64,000 nucleotides of DNA, taken from the NCBI RefSeq assembly GCF_016632335.1, contig NZ_JAEPBG010000008.1, forward strand, positions 186,001 to 250,000. Direction: 5' to 3'. This stretch comes from Noviherbaspirillum pedocola (lineage in GTDB: Bacteria; Pseudomonadota; Gammaproteobacteria; Burkholderiales; Burkholderiaceae_D). Position numbers and translations under genes: made by a program. Of this stretch, positions 24,142-34,299 are shown piece after piece; position 1 is the stretch's first letter, and every line of letters begins with the position of its first letter. The notes beneath the pieces were generated by a model that ran no database searches, was not told the DNA's origin, and saw only the letters and a program-made list of their open reading frames with translations.

Positions 24142-26510
24142 CGTTTGCCTCCGACGAATACCGCCGCATACACCAGCGCCAGCACCGCGCCGGGCCCGAC
24201 GGTAGCGCCGATCGCCTGCAGCACCGGCACTTGCGAAAACCCGAGCACGCCGAAGCCGGCCACGGTGGAAAGATTGGCGAACATCAGCGAGGCCAGGGTT
24301 TCGGGCGCGGGGCCGCCCGCCTTTGCCTTGCCGGCATTGTCGAAGAACAGCGCATAGTTCGAGCCGACCGCGACGATCAGCAGCAGCCCGACCAGGTGCA
24401 GCACCGTCATGCGCACGCCGCAGGCGGTCAGGATCGCGACGATGGAGATCACCGAAGCGGACAGCGGCAGCAGCAGGAGCAGCACCCGGCGCGGCGAGCG
24501 CAGGGCCAGCAGCAGCAGCGCGACGATGGCCACCACGCCGCCAGCCGACAACAGCAGCGCCTGGCGCAGGTAGCCGGCGTAGATGCGGTCCGATTCGGTC
24601 TTCATGTCGACGAACACCGCGCCGGGCTCGCCGGCCGCGTCCAGCGCCGCGCGTACCGCATCCACCGGCAGCGCGCCGCCCTGCGCGGAGGCCGACAGCG
24701 GCAGCAGCGCGCTCCAGCGGCCGTCGCGCTCGAACATCAGGGAATCCACCGCCTGCGCGAACGAGGTGCCGTCGAGATCAGCGCGCGTGAGCAGCGGCTT
24801 GGTACGCGATGCCTCCACATCCTCGAGGAAAGGCGCGAAGAGGCTGGCGCGCACCGGCAGGTCGCTGGCTGCCTGGCGCAGCGCATCGTCCAGGCCCGTG
24901 GCCGGCAGACTCGCCTGCCGCGCGCGTTGGGCCGCAAGGCTGGGCAGATAGCGGCTCGCGCTTTCATAGCCGGAGAGCAGGCCGCGTGAGACCAAGGCAT
25001 CGAGCTGGTGCGCAATGCGCTCGGAAGCAATCAATGCCGCTTCGCGGCTGTCGGCCGACACCGAGACGAGATAACGCACATCGGGCGCGCCAAGGTTTGC
25101 GCGCAGGCGGGCATCGAGATCCTGCTCGGCCTGCGGCACCGGCGACAGCGAAGCCAGCTCGGTATTCCACAAGCCGTGCCGGTGCTGCCATACCAGCGCG
25201 ACTGCGGCGATCAGCAGCAAGCCCAGCGGCAAGCGCAGCAGTGGAGCACGCTGCGCCAGGGACGCAAGCCTTCGGCCCAGCGGCGCGACATCGCGCACGC
25301 GGAAATTCTTCGGCAGCAGATACGGCAGGATGAAACGCGTCGCCAGCGCCGCGGTGACCAGACCGGCGATCGAGTACAGGCCGAGCTGCGCCAGGCCGGG
25401 AAAGGTCGACAGCAACAGGGAGGCGAAGCCGACGATGGAAATGGCCACGCCCAGCCGCACCGTCGGCCAGAATTCGCGTATCCAGCCGCGCTTGGCATCG
25501 GCGCCGCCATCGGCCAGCGCGCGCGATTGCACGAACAGGTAGATGGAATAGTCGACCGCCTCGCCGATGAGCGTGGTGCCGAAGCCGAGGGTGATGCCGT
25601 GCACCACGCCGAAGCCCAGGCTCACCGCGGTCACGCCGGCCAGCGCGCCGGAGACCACCGGCAACAGTCCGAGCGCCAGCGCCACCGGCGAGCGGTACAG
25701 GATCAGCAGCATCGCGATGATGATGCAGGAGCCGATGATGGACAGCCGCGTCGCTTCGCTTTCGATGGTGTCGCGCGAGCGCACCGAGAATACGCCGGGG
25801 CCGGTCATTTCCAGCCGCAGCGCCGAGGCGCCCGGCACGCTTGCGCGGGCGGCGGCGAAGGCGTCTTCCACCTTGCGCATCGCCTGTGCCTGGCCATCAG
25901 TGTCGGCGCCGGCCGCGCGCGTCTGCGCCAAGAGCAGCGCGGTCTTGCCGTCGCGCGAGACCCAGACGCCATCGGCGCTGCGCGGCCGGTTGTTCGATGC
26001 CATCGCTTCGAGCAGCGCCACGGTTTCGCCGGTCGGGTCGCGCGGCAGCAGCGGCTTGACGAGCATGCCGGCCGGCGAAGCCAGCAGGTCGATCGTGGCC
26101 GACAGCGCCTCGCGCAGGCCGTCGGCGCGGAAGCGCTCGGGCTCCACCGCCGGGCTCAGCAGATAACGGTTCTCGAACAGGAAACGCTGGTCGCGCTCGG
26201 CATTGATGGGCTCGCCATTGTTGATCGCGGCAAAGCCCGCATCAGCACGCAGGCGCGCGGCCATCGCTTTCGACAGCGCGGCGCGCGCGCCGGCGTCGCC
26301 GCCTTCGATGCCGACCAGGATCAGCCGCGCCACCACGCCGTCGCGCAACTGGTCCAGCAGCACCCGTTGCTCGGCCGTGGGCGACTGCGGCAGGAAGGCC
26401 GACAGGTCCGCCGAAAAGCGCGTGCCGTGGATGACGCCGGCGCACAGCAGCACGAAGGTCAGCCACAGCGCGAGCGCCCGACCGCGCGCGGAGCGGAGCG
26501 GCCCAATCAT
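24138..26510 (-). CDS. MMPL/RND-type exporter of the pigment cluster
   Basis: A 790-residue inner-membrane protein with two repeats of one helix, a large periplasmic loop and five helices, the MMPL layout. Periplasmic loops run at about residues 35-240 and 410-640. Helix patterns such as FGVVHGITLGFGTTLIGEAVDYSIYL and VGLLLIVAVGSNYALFFDNAG contain the charged residues used for proton coupling. In aryl-polyene and xanthomonadin clusters this protein exports the finished lipid toward the outer membrane, with the LolA-like protein encoded immediately upstream. Overlaps of 4 nt on both sides show tight coupling. Confidence 0.88.
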   Translation of the reverse strand: MIGPLRSARGRALALWLTFVLLCAGVIHGTRFSADLSAFLPQSPTAEQRVLLDQLRDGVVARLILVGIEGGDAGARAALSKAMAARLRADAGFAAINNGEPINAERDQRFLFENRYLLSPAVEPERFRADGLREALSATIDLLASPAGMLVKPLLPRDPTGETVALLEAMASNNRPRSADGVWVSRDGKTALLLAQTRAAGADTDGQAQAMRKVEDAFAAARASVPGASALRLEMTGPGVFSVRSRDTIESEATRLSIIGSCIIIAMLLILYRSPVALALGLLPVVSGALAGVTAVSLGFGVVHGITLGFGTTLIGEAVDYSIYLFVQSRALADGGADAKRGWIREFWPTVRLGVAISIVGFASLLLSTFPGLAQLGLYSIAGLVTAALATRFILPYLLPKNFRVRDVAPLGRRLASLAQRAPLLRLPLGLLLIAAVALVWQHRHGLWNTELASLSPVPQAEQDLDARLRANLGAPDVRYLVSVSADSREAALIASERIAHQLDALVSRGLLSGYESASRYLPSLAAQRARQASLPATGLDDALRQAASDLPVRASLFAPFLEDVEASRTKPLLTRADLDGTSFAQAVDSLMFERDGRWSALLPLSASAQGGALPVDAVRAALDAAGEPGAVFVDMKTESDRIYAGYLRQALLLSAGGVVAIVALLLLALRSPRRVLLLLLPLSASVISIVAILTACGVRMTVLHLVGLLLIVAVGSNYALFFDNAGKAKAGGPAPETLASLMFANLSTVAGFGVLGFSQVPVLQAIGATVGPGAVLALVYAAVFVGGKR

Positions 26511-27106
26511 TGCGCGGAGACGCGGCGTATCGTCATTACCGAGCGGTCGCCGTCGGCCTGGCGGGTTTCGATGCGCTTGACATCGTCGCGGCTGCCGTAG
26601 ATGCGGATATCGCTGACCGCGCGCGCCATGCGCTCATTGCGCGGCTTGAGTTCCAGCACCCAGCGCTCGGGCGGGCCTTCGAGCGTGAGCGCGAAGCTGC
26701 GCTCCAGCGCTTTACGGTCGCCGGCGAGCGTGCCGCGGATGCTGTCGACGAAGCCGGCCAGTTCGGGCGCGCTGTCCACGGCCATGGTCATCGTGCGGCC
26801 GGCGCGGTCGATGGTCAGCGTATTGCCTTCGATGATGAGCTCTTCAGGCTTGGGCTTGACGGTGCGCTTCTGCAGCTTGTCCGGCGCGACATAGAACAAC
26901 TGGCCCGAGGACTCCACCGGCTTGTCCAGCATGGCGATGGTCTTGGTCTCGGTGAAGTCGGCGCGGCCCATGCCGACACGGCCCAGCGCGGCCATCAGGC
27001 TGTCGATGTTCCAGGCGGCTTCCGCCGCAACGGCCACGTTCACGACCGTCAGCAGAAGCAGGGCCGACAGGGCGCGAACCAGGTGGGAAGCGTATCGCTC
27101 GATCAT
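26507..27106 (-). CDS. LolA-like periplasmic carrier of the pigment cluster
   Basis: A 199-residue protein with a signal peptide (hydrophobic core ALSALLLLTVVNVAVA, cleavage near AEA). Its mature part resembles the LolA/outer-membrane lipoprotein carrier fold (DSLMAALGRVGMGRADFTETKT, GQLFYVAPDKLQKR). It would shuttle the aryl-polyene lipid through the periplasm from the MMPL exporter. Start 27106 overlaps the acyltransferase stop by 4 nt; the longer frame to 27181 is a read-through of the preceding gene. Confidence 0.83.
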   Translation of the reverse strand: MIERYASHLVRALSALLLLTVVNVAVAAEAAWNIDSLMAALGRVGMGRADFTETKTIAMLDKPVESSGQLFYVAPDKLQKRTVKPKPEELIIEGNTLTIDRAGRTMTMAVDSAPELAGFVDSIRGTLAGDRKALERSFALTLEGPPERWVLELKPRNERMARAVSDIRIYGSRDDVKRIETRQADGDRSVMTIRRVSAQ

Positions 27107-28035
27107 GCTGAGTCCTTTGCCGCGCCGGCCGGGCGCCAGAAATCGAAGAAGTTGAACCAGTTGTACGGATACGCGCGGCAATGCGCGTCCAGCAGCGCCG
27201 CATAGCGCGCCATGGCCGCGTCGATCGCCGCTTCGCGCTGGCCGCGCGCCATGTCGGTGAAGTCGGCAAGCTGCTCGAAACGGATGCGGTAGCGGTTGCC
27301 GCCGAGGTACAGGCCGGTCATGAACACCACCGGCCGGCGCATCAGCGCGGCCATGCGGAACGGTCCGCGCGGAAACGGCGCTTCGGCGCCGAGAAACGGC
27401 AGGCTGGCATAGGCATCGCCGCCAAGGCCGCGGTCGGCCAGCACACCCACCATCGCGCCGCGATCGAGCGCGGCCGAGATCTTCAGCATCGAATCGATAT
27501 GACCGAGGCCGATGACTTCCTGCCCGGCTTGCGGATTGATCGCCGCCAGCATGCTGTTGAGCTTCTTCGCGTTTTCCTCGTACATCGCCATGGCCACCGG
27601 CGCACCGGCTTTTTCCCGGCCGAGCGCGCGCATGACTTCGAAGCTGCCGAGGTGCGCGCCGATCAGGAACAAGCCGCCGCCCGGGGCCAGCGTTCCGCGC
27701 ATCAGCGCATCGCCTTCGACTTCGATGTCGAACAGATCGAAGCGGTTGTTGAGCAGGTAGACGCGGTCGTGGATGGTGGCGGCGAAAACAAAGATGTGGC
27801 GGTAGATGTCCACCGTGCGCGGCGCGCGGCCGAGCGCGCGGGTCAGGTACGCGCGCGAGGCGGCACGGCTGGCTGGCGCGAACGCGAGGAAATACGCGGC
27901 AATGCCGTGCAGCACGATGCGTCCCGCGCTGCGGCCTAGCCTCAGGGAGATCCAGGTCATGATGCGCAGCATCGTCATGTTGCTGCGCTCGGGACGGTGC
28001 TGCCAGGCGGCGTCGGCCGGTTTCGAGGTCTGCAT
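27103..28035 (-). CDS. Lysophospholipid acyltransferase-like protein (LpxL/HtrB superfamily)
   Basis: 310 residues with an N-terminal amphipathic or membrane region (RIMTWISLRLGRSAGRIVLHGIAAYFL) and the acyltransferase HX4E-type motif in GAHLGSFEVMRAL. Later blocks (GVLADRGLGG, PFRMAALMRRPVVFM) match the LABLAT group found in aryl-polyene clusters. It probably links the polyene acyl chain to its lipid or sugar anchor at the inner membrane. Start 28035 lies 4 nt after the dehydratase stop; an internal ATG at 27978 is possible but would remove the conserved WQHRPERS stretch. Confidence 0.83.
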   Translation of the reverse strand: MQTSKPADAAWQHRPERSNMTMLRIMTWISLRLGRSAGRIVLHGIAAYFLAFAPASRAASRAYLTRALGRAPRTVDIYRHIFVFAATIHDRVYLLNNRFDLFDIEVEGDALMRGTLAPGGGLFLIGAHLGSFEVMRALGREKAGAPVAMAMYEENAKKLNSMLAAINPQAGQEVIGLGHIDSMLKISAALDRGAMVGVLADRGLGGDAYASLPFLGAEAPFPRGPFRMAALMRRPVVFMTGLYLGGNRYRIRFEQLADFTDMARGQREAAIDAAMARYAALLDAHCRAYPYNWFNFFDFWRPAGAAKDSA

Positions 28036-28039
28036 GTCG

Positions 28040-28354
28040 CTATGCCTGCGCGGAAGACGCATCGGGGTCGCAGGCAACCGTGGCGACCTTGCGCGCGTCC
28101 TGCCAGATGGTGAAGCGCAGCGCGCCGGATGCGGCGAACGCATGTTCCACCGCCAGCGCCTGGCCGGGCAGCACCGGCGCGAGAAACTTGGCCGAGGCGA
28201 TGCGGCAATCCGAGATGTCGCGCCCCAAGGCCACGCCGATCGCATGCAGCGCTTCATCGAGCAGCACCACGCCGGGCACGATAGGCATGCCGGGGAAATG
28301 ACCGGCGAAGGCCGGGTGGTCGGCGGGAATCGAGATGGCAAGCGGCGACGTCAT
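28040..28354 (-). CDS. FabZ-like hot-dog dehydratase (ApeI-like)
   Basis: A short, 104-residue hot-dog protein. It retains the FabA/FabZ signature HPAFAGHFPGMPIVPGVV with the catalytic His, and the second-half acid in VVLLDEALHAIG. It would act with the ApeP-like protein (19176) as a dehydratase pair. It is coupled to the ligase gene by a 4 nt overlap. Confidence 0.82.
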   Translation of the reverse strand: MTSPLAISIPADHPAFAGHFPGMPIVPGVVLLDEALHAIGVALGRDISDCRIASAKFLAPVLPGQALAVEHAFAASGALRFTIWQDARKVATVACDPDASSAQA

Positions 28355-29742
28355 GCTGCGCTCCCGTCTTCCGACGCGTTTCGACCTTCCCGTGTGCGCG
28401 TCAGCGTCGCAGCCATGTCGCGCAGCGCTTCGCGCGGCAGCTTGCCGGTGGCATTGCGCGGCAAGGCATCGACGAATACCAGCGGGCGCGGCAGGAACAC
28501 CGGGTCCATGCGCTGGCGCAGGCCGTGCAGAATGTCTGCAGCCGCCACGCCGGGCGCGACTACGAAGGCCGCCAGGCGCGTGACCGCGTCGGCGCCTTCC
28601 TCATCCGGCATGTAGAACGCGCCATCGACCACGCCGGGCAGCGCATTCAGTTGGAGATTCAAATTTGCCAGCGAATTGCGCTTGCCGGCGATGTTGACCA
28701 GGTCCGCCATGCGACCGTGCAGCAGGAAGCGCTGCGGCGCAGTCATTTCGATGACATCGTTCATCGGCGTCGGCGTCTCGACATGGCCGCCCTCGACCCA
28801 GTGCACGCCTTCGCGCGGCACGAAACGCAGGTCCGGGAACAATTGCCATTCCTGCGTGCGCACCGATTCGCGCAGCGCGATCTGGCCGCTTTCGGTGCTG
28901 CCGTAGATTTCCACCAGCGGCGCGCCGAACGCGGCTTCGGCTTCCTGCGCAAGCAGCGGCGACAGCGGCGCGGTGGCCGACATCAGCCGGTCCACCGGCG
29001 GCAGCGGCAGTCCGGCGCTCAGCACCGAGCGCAGGTGGATGGGCGTGGACACCAGCATGCGCGGCCGCGGCACCGAGGCCACCGCGCGGCAGATGTCGGC
29101 CGGATAAAAGGTATTGCCCGCCACCAGCGCATTGCCGCTCTGCATGACGATGAGCACCGTCGATTCGAAGCCGTACATGTGCTGCGGCGGCACCGTGCCG
29201 ATGACGGCATGCGCGCGGCCATCGGCGAGGCCGCATAGCCGCGCTTCGGCCTGCACATTGGCCACCAGCGCACCCCAGCGCTTGGCATGCGGCAGCGGCG
29301 TGCCGGTCGAGCCCGAGGTGAAGACATAGGCCACGCATTGCGTCGCATCGATCTGCGGCACGGCGCGGTCGGCCGATTTGCCGACGTCGACGGCTGCCAT
29401 GCCATCGAGATCGGGAAAGCGGCACACCGGCAGGCCGTGCGCATCCTTTTCGACATCGGCCAGGCAGAAGGCGTCCGGCGCGAATTGCAGCAGGTGGCGC
29501 ATCATTTCCGGCGTCTGCGTCGATGGCAGCAGGCTGGTCTTGCCGGCGGTGATGGCCGCGGCCAGGCCGACCATGAAACGGTAGCGGTCGGCGCAGGCAT
29601 TGAGCATGTGCACGCCGGCCGGCAGACTCACGCGCACCCGCTCGACGTCGGCGAGAAAGCGTGCGGCCGTGATCGGCGCGCCGTCGCGCCAGGCGATGAG
29701 CTGCTGCGGGCTGTCATGCGTAATCAGTGGAAAGGTCGGCAT
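28351..29742 (-). CDS. AMP-dependent aryl/acyl-ACP ligase (ApeH-like)
   Basis: A 463-residue ANL-superfamily adenylation enzyme. Motifs in order are the phosphate loop YVFTSGSTGTPLPHAKRWG, VEIYGSTESGQIALRE and the C-terminal catalytic Lys in NATGKLPREALRDM. It probably activates an aromatic acid such as 4-hydroxybenzoate and loads it on the ACP encoded two genes upstream, starting polyene synthesis. No chorismate lyase or ammonia lyase is present in the cluster, so the starter acid must come from elsewhere. Confidence 0.87.
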   Translation of the reverse strand: MPTFPLITHDSPQQLIAWRDGAPITAARFLADVERVRVSLPAGVHMLNACADRYRFMVGLAAAITAGKTSLLPSTQTPEMMRHLLQFAPDAFCLADVEKDAHGLPVCRFPDLDGMAAVDVGKSADRAVPQIDATQCVAYVFTSGSTGTPLPHAKRWGALVANVQAEARLCGLADGRAHAVIGTVPPQHMYGFESTVLIVMQSGNALVAGNTFYPADICRAVASVPRPRMLVSTPIHLRSVLSAGLPLPPVDRLMSATAPLSPLLAQEAEAAFGAPLVEIYGSTESGQIALRESVRTQEWQLFPDLRFVPREGVHWVEGGHVETPTPMNDVIEMTAPQRFLLHGRMADLVNIAGKRNSLANLNLQLNALPGVVDGAFYMPDEEGADAVTRLAAFVVAPGVAAADILHGLRQRMDPVFLPRPLVFVDALPRNATGKLPREALRDMAATLTRTREGRNASEDGSAA

Positions 29743-29763
29743 TCGAAAAATCAGAAACAGGTT

Positions 29764-30405
29764 TCAGTGCTCGCGCGCCACGCCCGGTGACGCGCGGTAA
29801 GCCTCGATGCCGGCGAGGATGCTCGCGTGCTCGATATGCGGCAGCAGGCGGCGGCGCAGCAGATATTCGCCGACGAACATCAGCAGGATCAGCGGGCCGG
29901 TGATGAAGTTGGCAAACACCGACCACACCTTGAGCGGCGCGGCCACATAGAGCGCGGTCGACATGCTGGCCATGGCGAAGCTGAACAGCGCCCAGACGCG
30001 GGTCAGGCCACGGGTGTAGGCAGCGACAGCCGGCTCGAGCGCGCCATGCACCATGCGCGCGAAACGGCTGCACAGCGGCTCGCGCCCGGGCGCCAGGCTG
30101 CGTGCGAAGGCATAGCCGATCAGGCACTGTGTGCCGGCATGCTCGATCCAGTACAGCATGCCGTAATGCGACATCAGCCACGGCCACAGGTACGCGATGC
30201 CGCCGGAAAGCGCGAGCGCCACCGGCATGCCGCGCCAGCCGGCGCGCGCGCAGGCCGCCAGCGCCGCCACGCCGAGCGGGGCCAAGGCCAGCGCGGCGCC
30301 GGCTGCGCGGCTGCTAGATGCGTTGGTGTAATGCGCGAGGCAGGCATAGGCCACCGCCAGCGCCGCGACGGCGCCCACCTGGAAAAGGCGAGCGGCGCGC
30401 GCCAT
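29764..30405 (-). CDS. Integral membrane protein of the aryl-polyene cluster (COG4648-like)
   Basis: 213 residues, mostly hydrophobic, with about six helices (for instance AAGAALALAPLGVAALAACA and ALFSFAMASMSTALYVAAPL) and the conserved run YLWPWLMSHYGMLYWIEHAGTQCLIGYAFARSL. Proteins of this type recur beside the ACP and ligase in aryl-polyene and flexirubin clusters; their function is not established. Start overlaps the ACP stop by one base. Confidence 0.75.
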   Translation of the reverse strand: MARAARLFQVGAVAALAVAYACLAHYTNASSSRAAGAALALAPLGVAALAACARAGWRGMPVALALSGGIAYLWPWLMSHYGMLYWIEHAGTQCLIGYAFARSLAPGREPLCSRFARMVHGALEPAVAAYTRGLTRVWALFSFAMASMSTALYVAAPLKVWSVFANFITGPLILLMFVGEYLLRRRLLPHIEHASILAGIEAYRASPGVAREH

Positions 30406-30692
30406 CAGCCGGCCCGTTTCGCCGCGACGATGTAATCCGACAGGGTGCGCAGCGTGCTGAAGATGCGATGGTTGTCTTCGCTGTCGGCGCGCAGCTGCAG
30501 GCCGTAATGCTTGGAGACGACCAGCGCGATTTCGAGGATGTCGATCGAATCCAGGCCCAGGCCTTCGCCGTACAGCGGTTCGTCGGGCTGGATGTCGGCG
30601 GGCGCCACATCCAGGTTCAGGGCTTCAACGATCAGCGCGGCGACTTCCTGCTGAATGTTGGCGCCGGAAGCTACGGAATTTTCAATGCTCAT
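30405..30692 (-). CDS. Acyl carrier protein of the aryl-polyene cluster
   Basis: 95 residues, with the phosphopantetheine site at Ser49 in GLGLDSIDILEIALVV. It would carry the aryl starter and growing polyene. Characterised clusters use two ACPs; only one was found here, so it may serve both roles or a second lies outside the window. Confidence 0.9.
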   Translation of the reverse strand: MSIENSVASGANIQQEVAALIVEALNLDVAPADIQPDEPLYGEGLGLDSIDILEIALVVSKHYGLQLRADSEDNHRIFSTLRTLSDYIVAAKRAG

Positions 30693-30757
30693 GTCAGGTC
30701 TTCAATGATGGGATTTTGCGAAAGGCGCGTTGTTTGTCGTCTTGCTTGCCGCTGTAT

Positions 30758-31522
30758 TCAGGGCTTTTGCGCCTGGTACTCCGAAAACATCCCCAGTTCG
30801 AGATGCCGCTTCACGCTGGCAAAGCCGGCGCCCTCGAGCGTGCGCATCACGTCGGCGGGCACGGCGCAGGCTTCGATGGTGTCCCAGTAATAGCGCCACA
30901 GCACCGAGGTGTTGCCGCTTCTTGCGGCCAGTCGCGCCAGCATCGGCACGACATGGCGGGCATAGGTTTTCAGCAGCAGCTTCTGCAGCGGCTTTTCCGG
31001 GCAGGTGATCTCGAGGATGCACAGGCGGCCGCCAGGCTTCAATACCCGATGGAATTCGGCAAAGGCCAGCGACAGATCGCTGATATGGCGCAGCGCGTAG
31101 CCCATGCTGAGGAAATCGAAACTGTTGTCCGGGAAGGGAATGCGTTCCGCCCTGCCCTCGACCAGCGCCACGCCGGCGGGCACGACGGTGTTGGCCAGCA
31201 TGCCCGGGCTGGGGTCGACGCCGGTCACCAGCGCAGCATCGCCCAGGATGGCCACCGCCTGCTGCGCCACCAGCCCGGTGCCGACGCCGACATCGAGGGT
31301 GCGCATTCCGGGCGCAAGACCGGCGCGCAGCAAGGCCTGGCGCCGGTACCATGGGCCGGTGCCCAGGCCCAGGATGCGCTCGATGCGGTTGTAATCCGGC
31401 GCGGTGCTGTCGAACATGTCGGCGACCCAGCCGCGACGCGCGTCTTCGCTCGGATAGTAGTCCGTCAGTGGCGCATGGGGCGCATGCACCACGTCATCCT
31501 TGCTGACGGGGGATTTCTGCAT
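30758..31522 (-). CDS. UbiE-like SAM-dependent methyltransferase, first gene of the main pigment operon
   Basis: 254 residues. The SAM site is RTLDVGVGTGLVAQQA (about 72-87), followed by TGVDPSPGMLA and the UbiE/COQ5-like blocks FDFLSMGYALRHISDLSLAFAEFHRVLKPGGRLCILE. It lies 65 nt upstream of the ACP gene on the same strand. Likely role: C- or O-methylation of the aryl group, together with or instead of the methyltransferase at 21694. The upstream intergenic region (31523-31755) probably holds the operon promoter; no convincing single promoter could be picked. Confidence 0.82.
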   Translation of the reverse strand: MQKSPVSKDDVVHAPHAPLTDYYPSEDARRGWVADMFDSTAPDYNRIERILGLGTGPWYRRQALLRAGLAPGMRTLDVGVGTGLVAQQAVAILGDAALVTGVDPSPGMLANTVVPAGVALVEGRAERIPFPDNSFDFLSMGYALRHISDLSLAFAEFHRVLKPGGRLCILEITCPEKPLQKLLLKTYARHVVPMLARLAARSGNTSVLWRYYWDTIEACAVPADVMRTLEGAGFASVKRHLELGMFSEYQAQKP

Positions 31523-31755
31523 GATGAGTTCTGTGGCTGCGCTTCGCGGGCATGTCCCGCGGGCCGTCAGGGCGGGACATCAGCGCGGCGACGCGGGGTT
31601 TATGAGTTTGGTATACCGGAAGTGCCTTCTTGCAACGGGCTGTAACGATACCCAAACCGACGGCCGTTCGCAACGTTTATCCATGCGCTAGCGCAAATCT
31701 TGTTGCAGCTGGGAATTGACATCGTGCCGCCGCCATGCTTGGCAAATCCGGCAGG

Positions 31756-32586
31756 TCAACGCTGTTCCTGTGCCGTGCAGGCCGGCAGCGCGCCCTTCCC
31801 CAGCATCGCCTTCCATACGCGCAGCCACGGCGCCCAATCATGCCCGCCTTCGGTCGTCATCGTGTGCTCGGGCGGCAGCACTGCCGCGAGCAGCGCATTG
31901 CTGGCGGCGAAGCGGTCTTGTGCGCCGTAGCCGAGGTATAGCTGCGGCTCCCCTGCCCTGCCGGCTTGCGGCGCGTGCTCACGCAGCCAGAGCCACAAGT
32001 CGCGCTCGAAGTCTTCCGCCTTGGGCGATGCGCCGCTCCAGCGCGCCAGTCCGCCAGCGGCGGCGATGTCGCGGTGTATCGCGTCCCCGCCCAGATACGG
32101 CGAAATCAGGAAGGCGCCGTCGATGACGCCCGGTTGCTGCTGCAGGTACAAAAGCGACCCCAGGCCGCCGAGCGATATCCCGGCAAACCAGATGTGGCGA
32201 TAACCCTGGCGCTGGGCAGGCAGGATGATGTCTTCGCGCAGGCGGTCCACCGCGCTGCGATTGAGGTAATAGCCGAAATGCAGGTCCGGCAGAGCGACGT
32301 CGGCATGCACGCCAGCCGCGCGCAGCGCCTCGATGAAGCCGTGGTCGACAAGATCCTGCGGCGCGTCGTAGCGGCCGGGCAGGAAGACGAGCAACGTATC
32401 GGCGCGCGTCGGACAGTTTGACGCCACGCGTACGACGTCCAGATGGTCCTTGGTCGGAAAGAACAGCGCGCAGCCCGTCAGCGAAGACAGGAGCACCAGC
32501 GCGGCCACAAGCGCGCGCGGACGCTTGCGGCGCAGCCATGGACTGGTGAATCGCGCGATGCGGCCCGGCTGCTCATCGTTATGCAT
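31756..32586 (-). CDS. Lipoprotein alpha/beta hydrolase, paralogue of the hydrolase at 23446
   Basis: 276 residues with a lipoprotein signal: basic RRKRPR, a hydrophobic core and the lipobox LTGC with Cys39. The hydrolase domain has LLVFLPGRYDAPQDLVDHGF, nucleophile elbow GISLGG (Ser138), Asp224 in GYGAQDRF and His249 in GGHDW. It shares the whole motif order with the cytoplasmic protein at 23446. Start is ATG 32586. It lies 233 nt upstream of the pigment operon on the same strand, so it would act at the membrane on the same or a related ester; the substrate is unknown. Confidence 0.75.
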   Translation of the reverse strand: MHNDEQPGRIARFTSPWLRRKRPRALVAALVLLSSLTGCALFFPTKDHLDVVRVASNCPTRADTLLVFLPGRYDAPQDLVDHGFIEALRAAGVHADVALPDLHFGYYLNRSAVDRLREDIILPAQRQGYRHIWFAGISLGGLGSLLYLQQQPGVIDGAFLISPYLGGDAIHRDIAAAGGLARWSGASPKAEDFERDLWLWLREHAPQAGRAGEPQLYLGYGAQDRFAASNALLAAVLPPEHTMTTEGGHDWAPWLRVWKAMLGKGALPACTAQEQR

Positions 32587-32703
32587 GCTTATCGTCCCCC
32601 CTGATGGAGCGCGCATTGTATATGGGCAAGCTCGCTACGCGGTAGAGAACCCGGCGCAGTGCGCACCGTCCAATGCCGACCCGCCCCGTCCATGGGCGCA
32701 TGA

Positions 32704-33939
<1,236 letters not shown>

Positions 33940-33958
33940 GTTGCCGTCCAATAAGTGA

Positions 33959-33996
33959 CCCGGCGCACATCGTGCGCCATCAGCCGATGCGCCGGG
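33959..33996 (+). terminator. Hairpin after hmp
   Basis: CCCGGCGCA (33959-33967) pairs perfectly with TGCGCCGGG (33988-33996). An alternative internal stem, GGCGCAC with GTGCGCC (33962-33978), competes. It begins 20 bp after the hmp stop. There is no T-run, so termination is probable rather than certain. The rest of 33997-34299 shows no gene. Confidence 0.5.
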
Positions 33997-34299
33997 CCCC
34001 GGTGTTTGCCTCCGGTCGCTCGGCGGTCGCGCGTGTTTTCCGCTTCAGCAACTGCCCATTTCTTCGGAGAATTGCTTAAAGCGCGCAAATACAAGCACGC
34101 CCGGTCATCGACATATCAATAAGCCTGAATTTTTTCTGAACGCCTTCCCCGGGACACTACGAGTCGTGAAACAAGCATGATGCGCGCGTCTGCGAGCGCC
34201 ATGCCGCTTGCGCTTTCTGCCGCCAACTGCCGCTCCGGCTTTCGAAGCCGGGGCCGGGCGGAGCGCGGGCCAATCAGCCAATGGCATCAGGGGACACCA

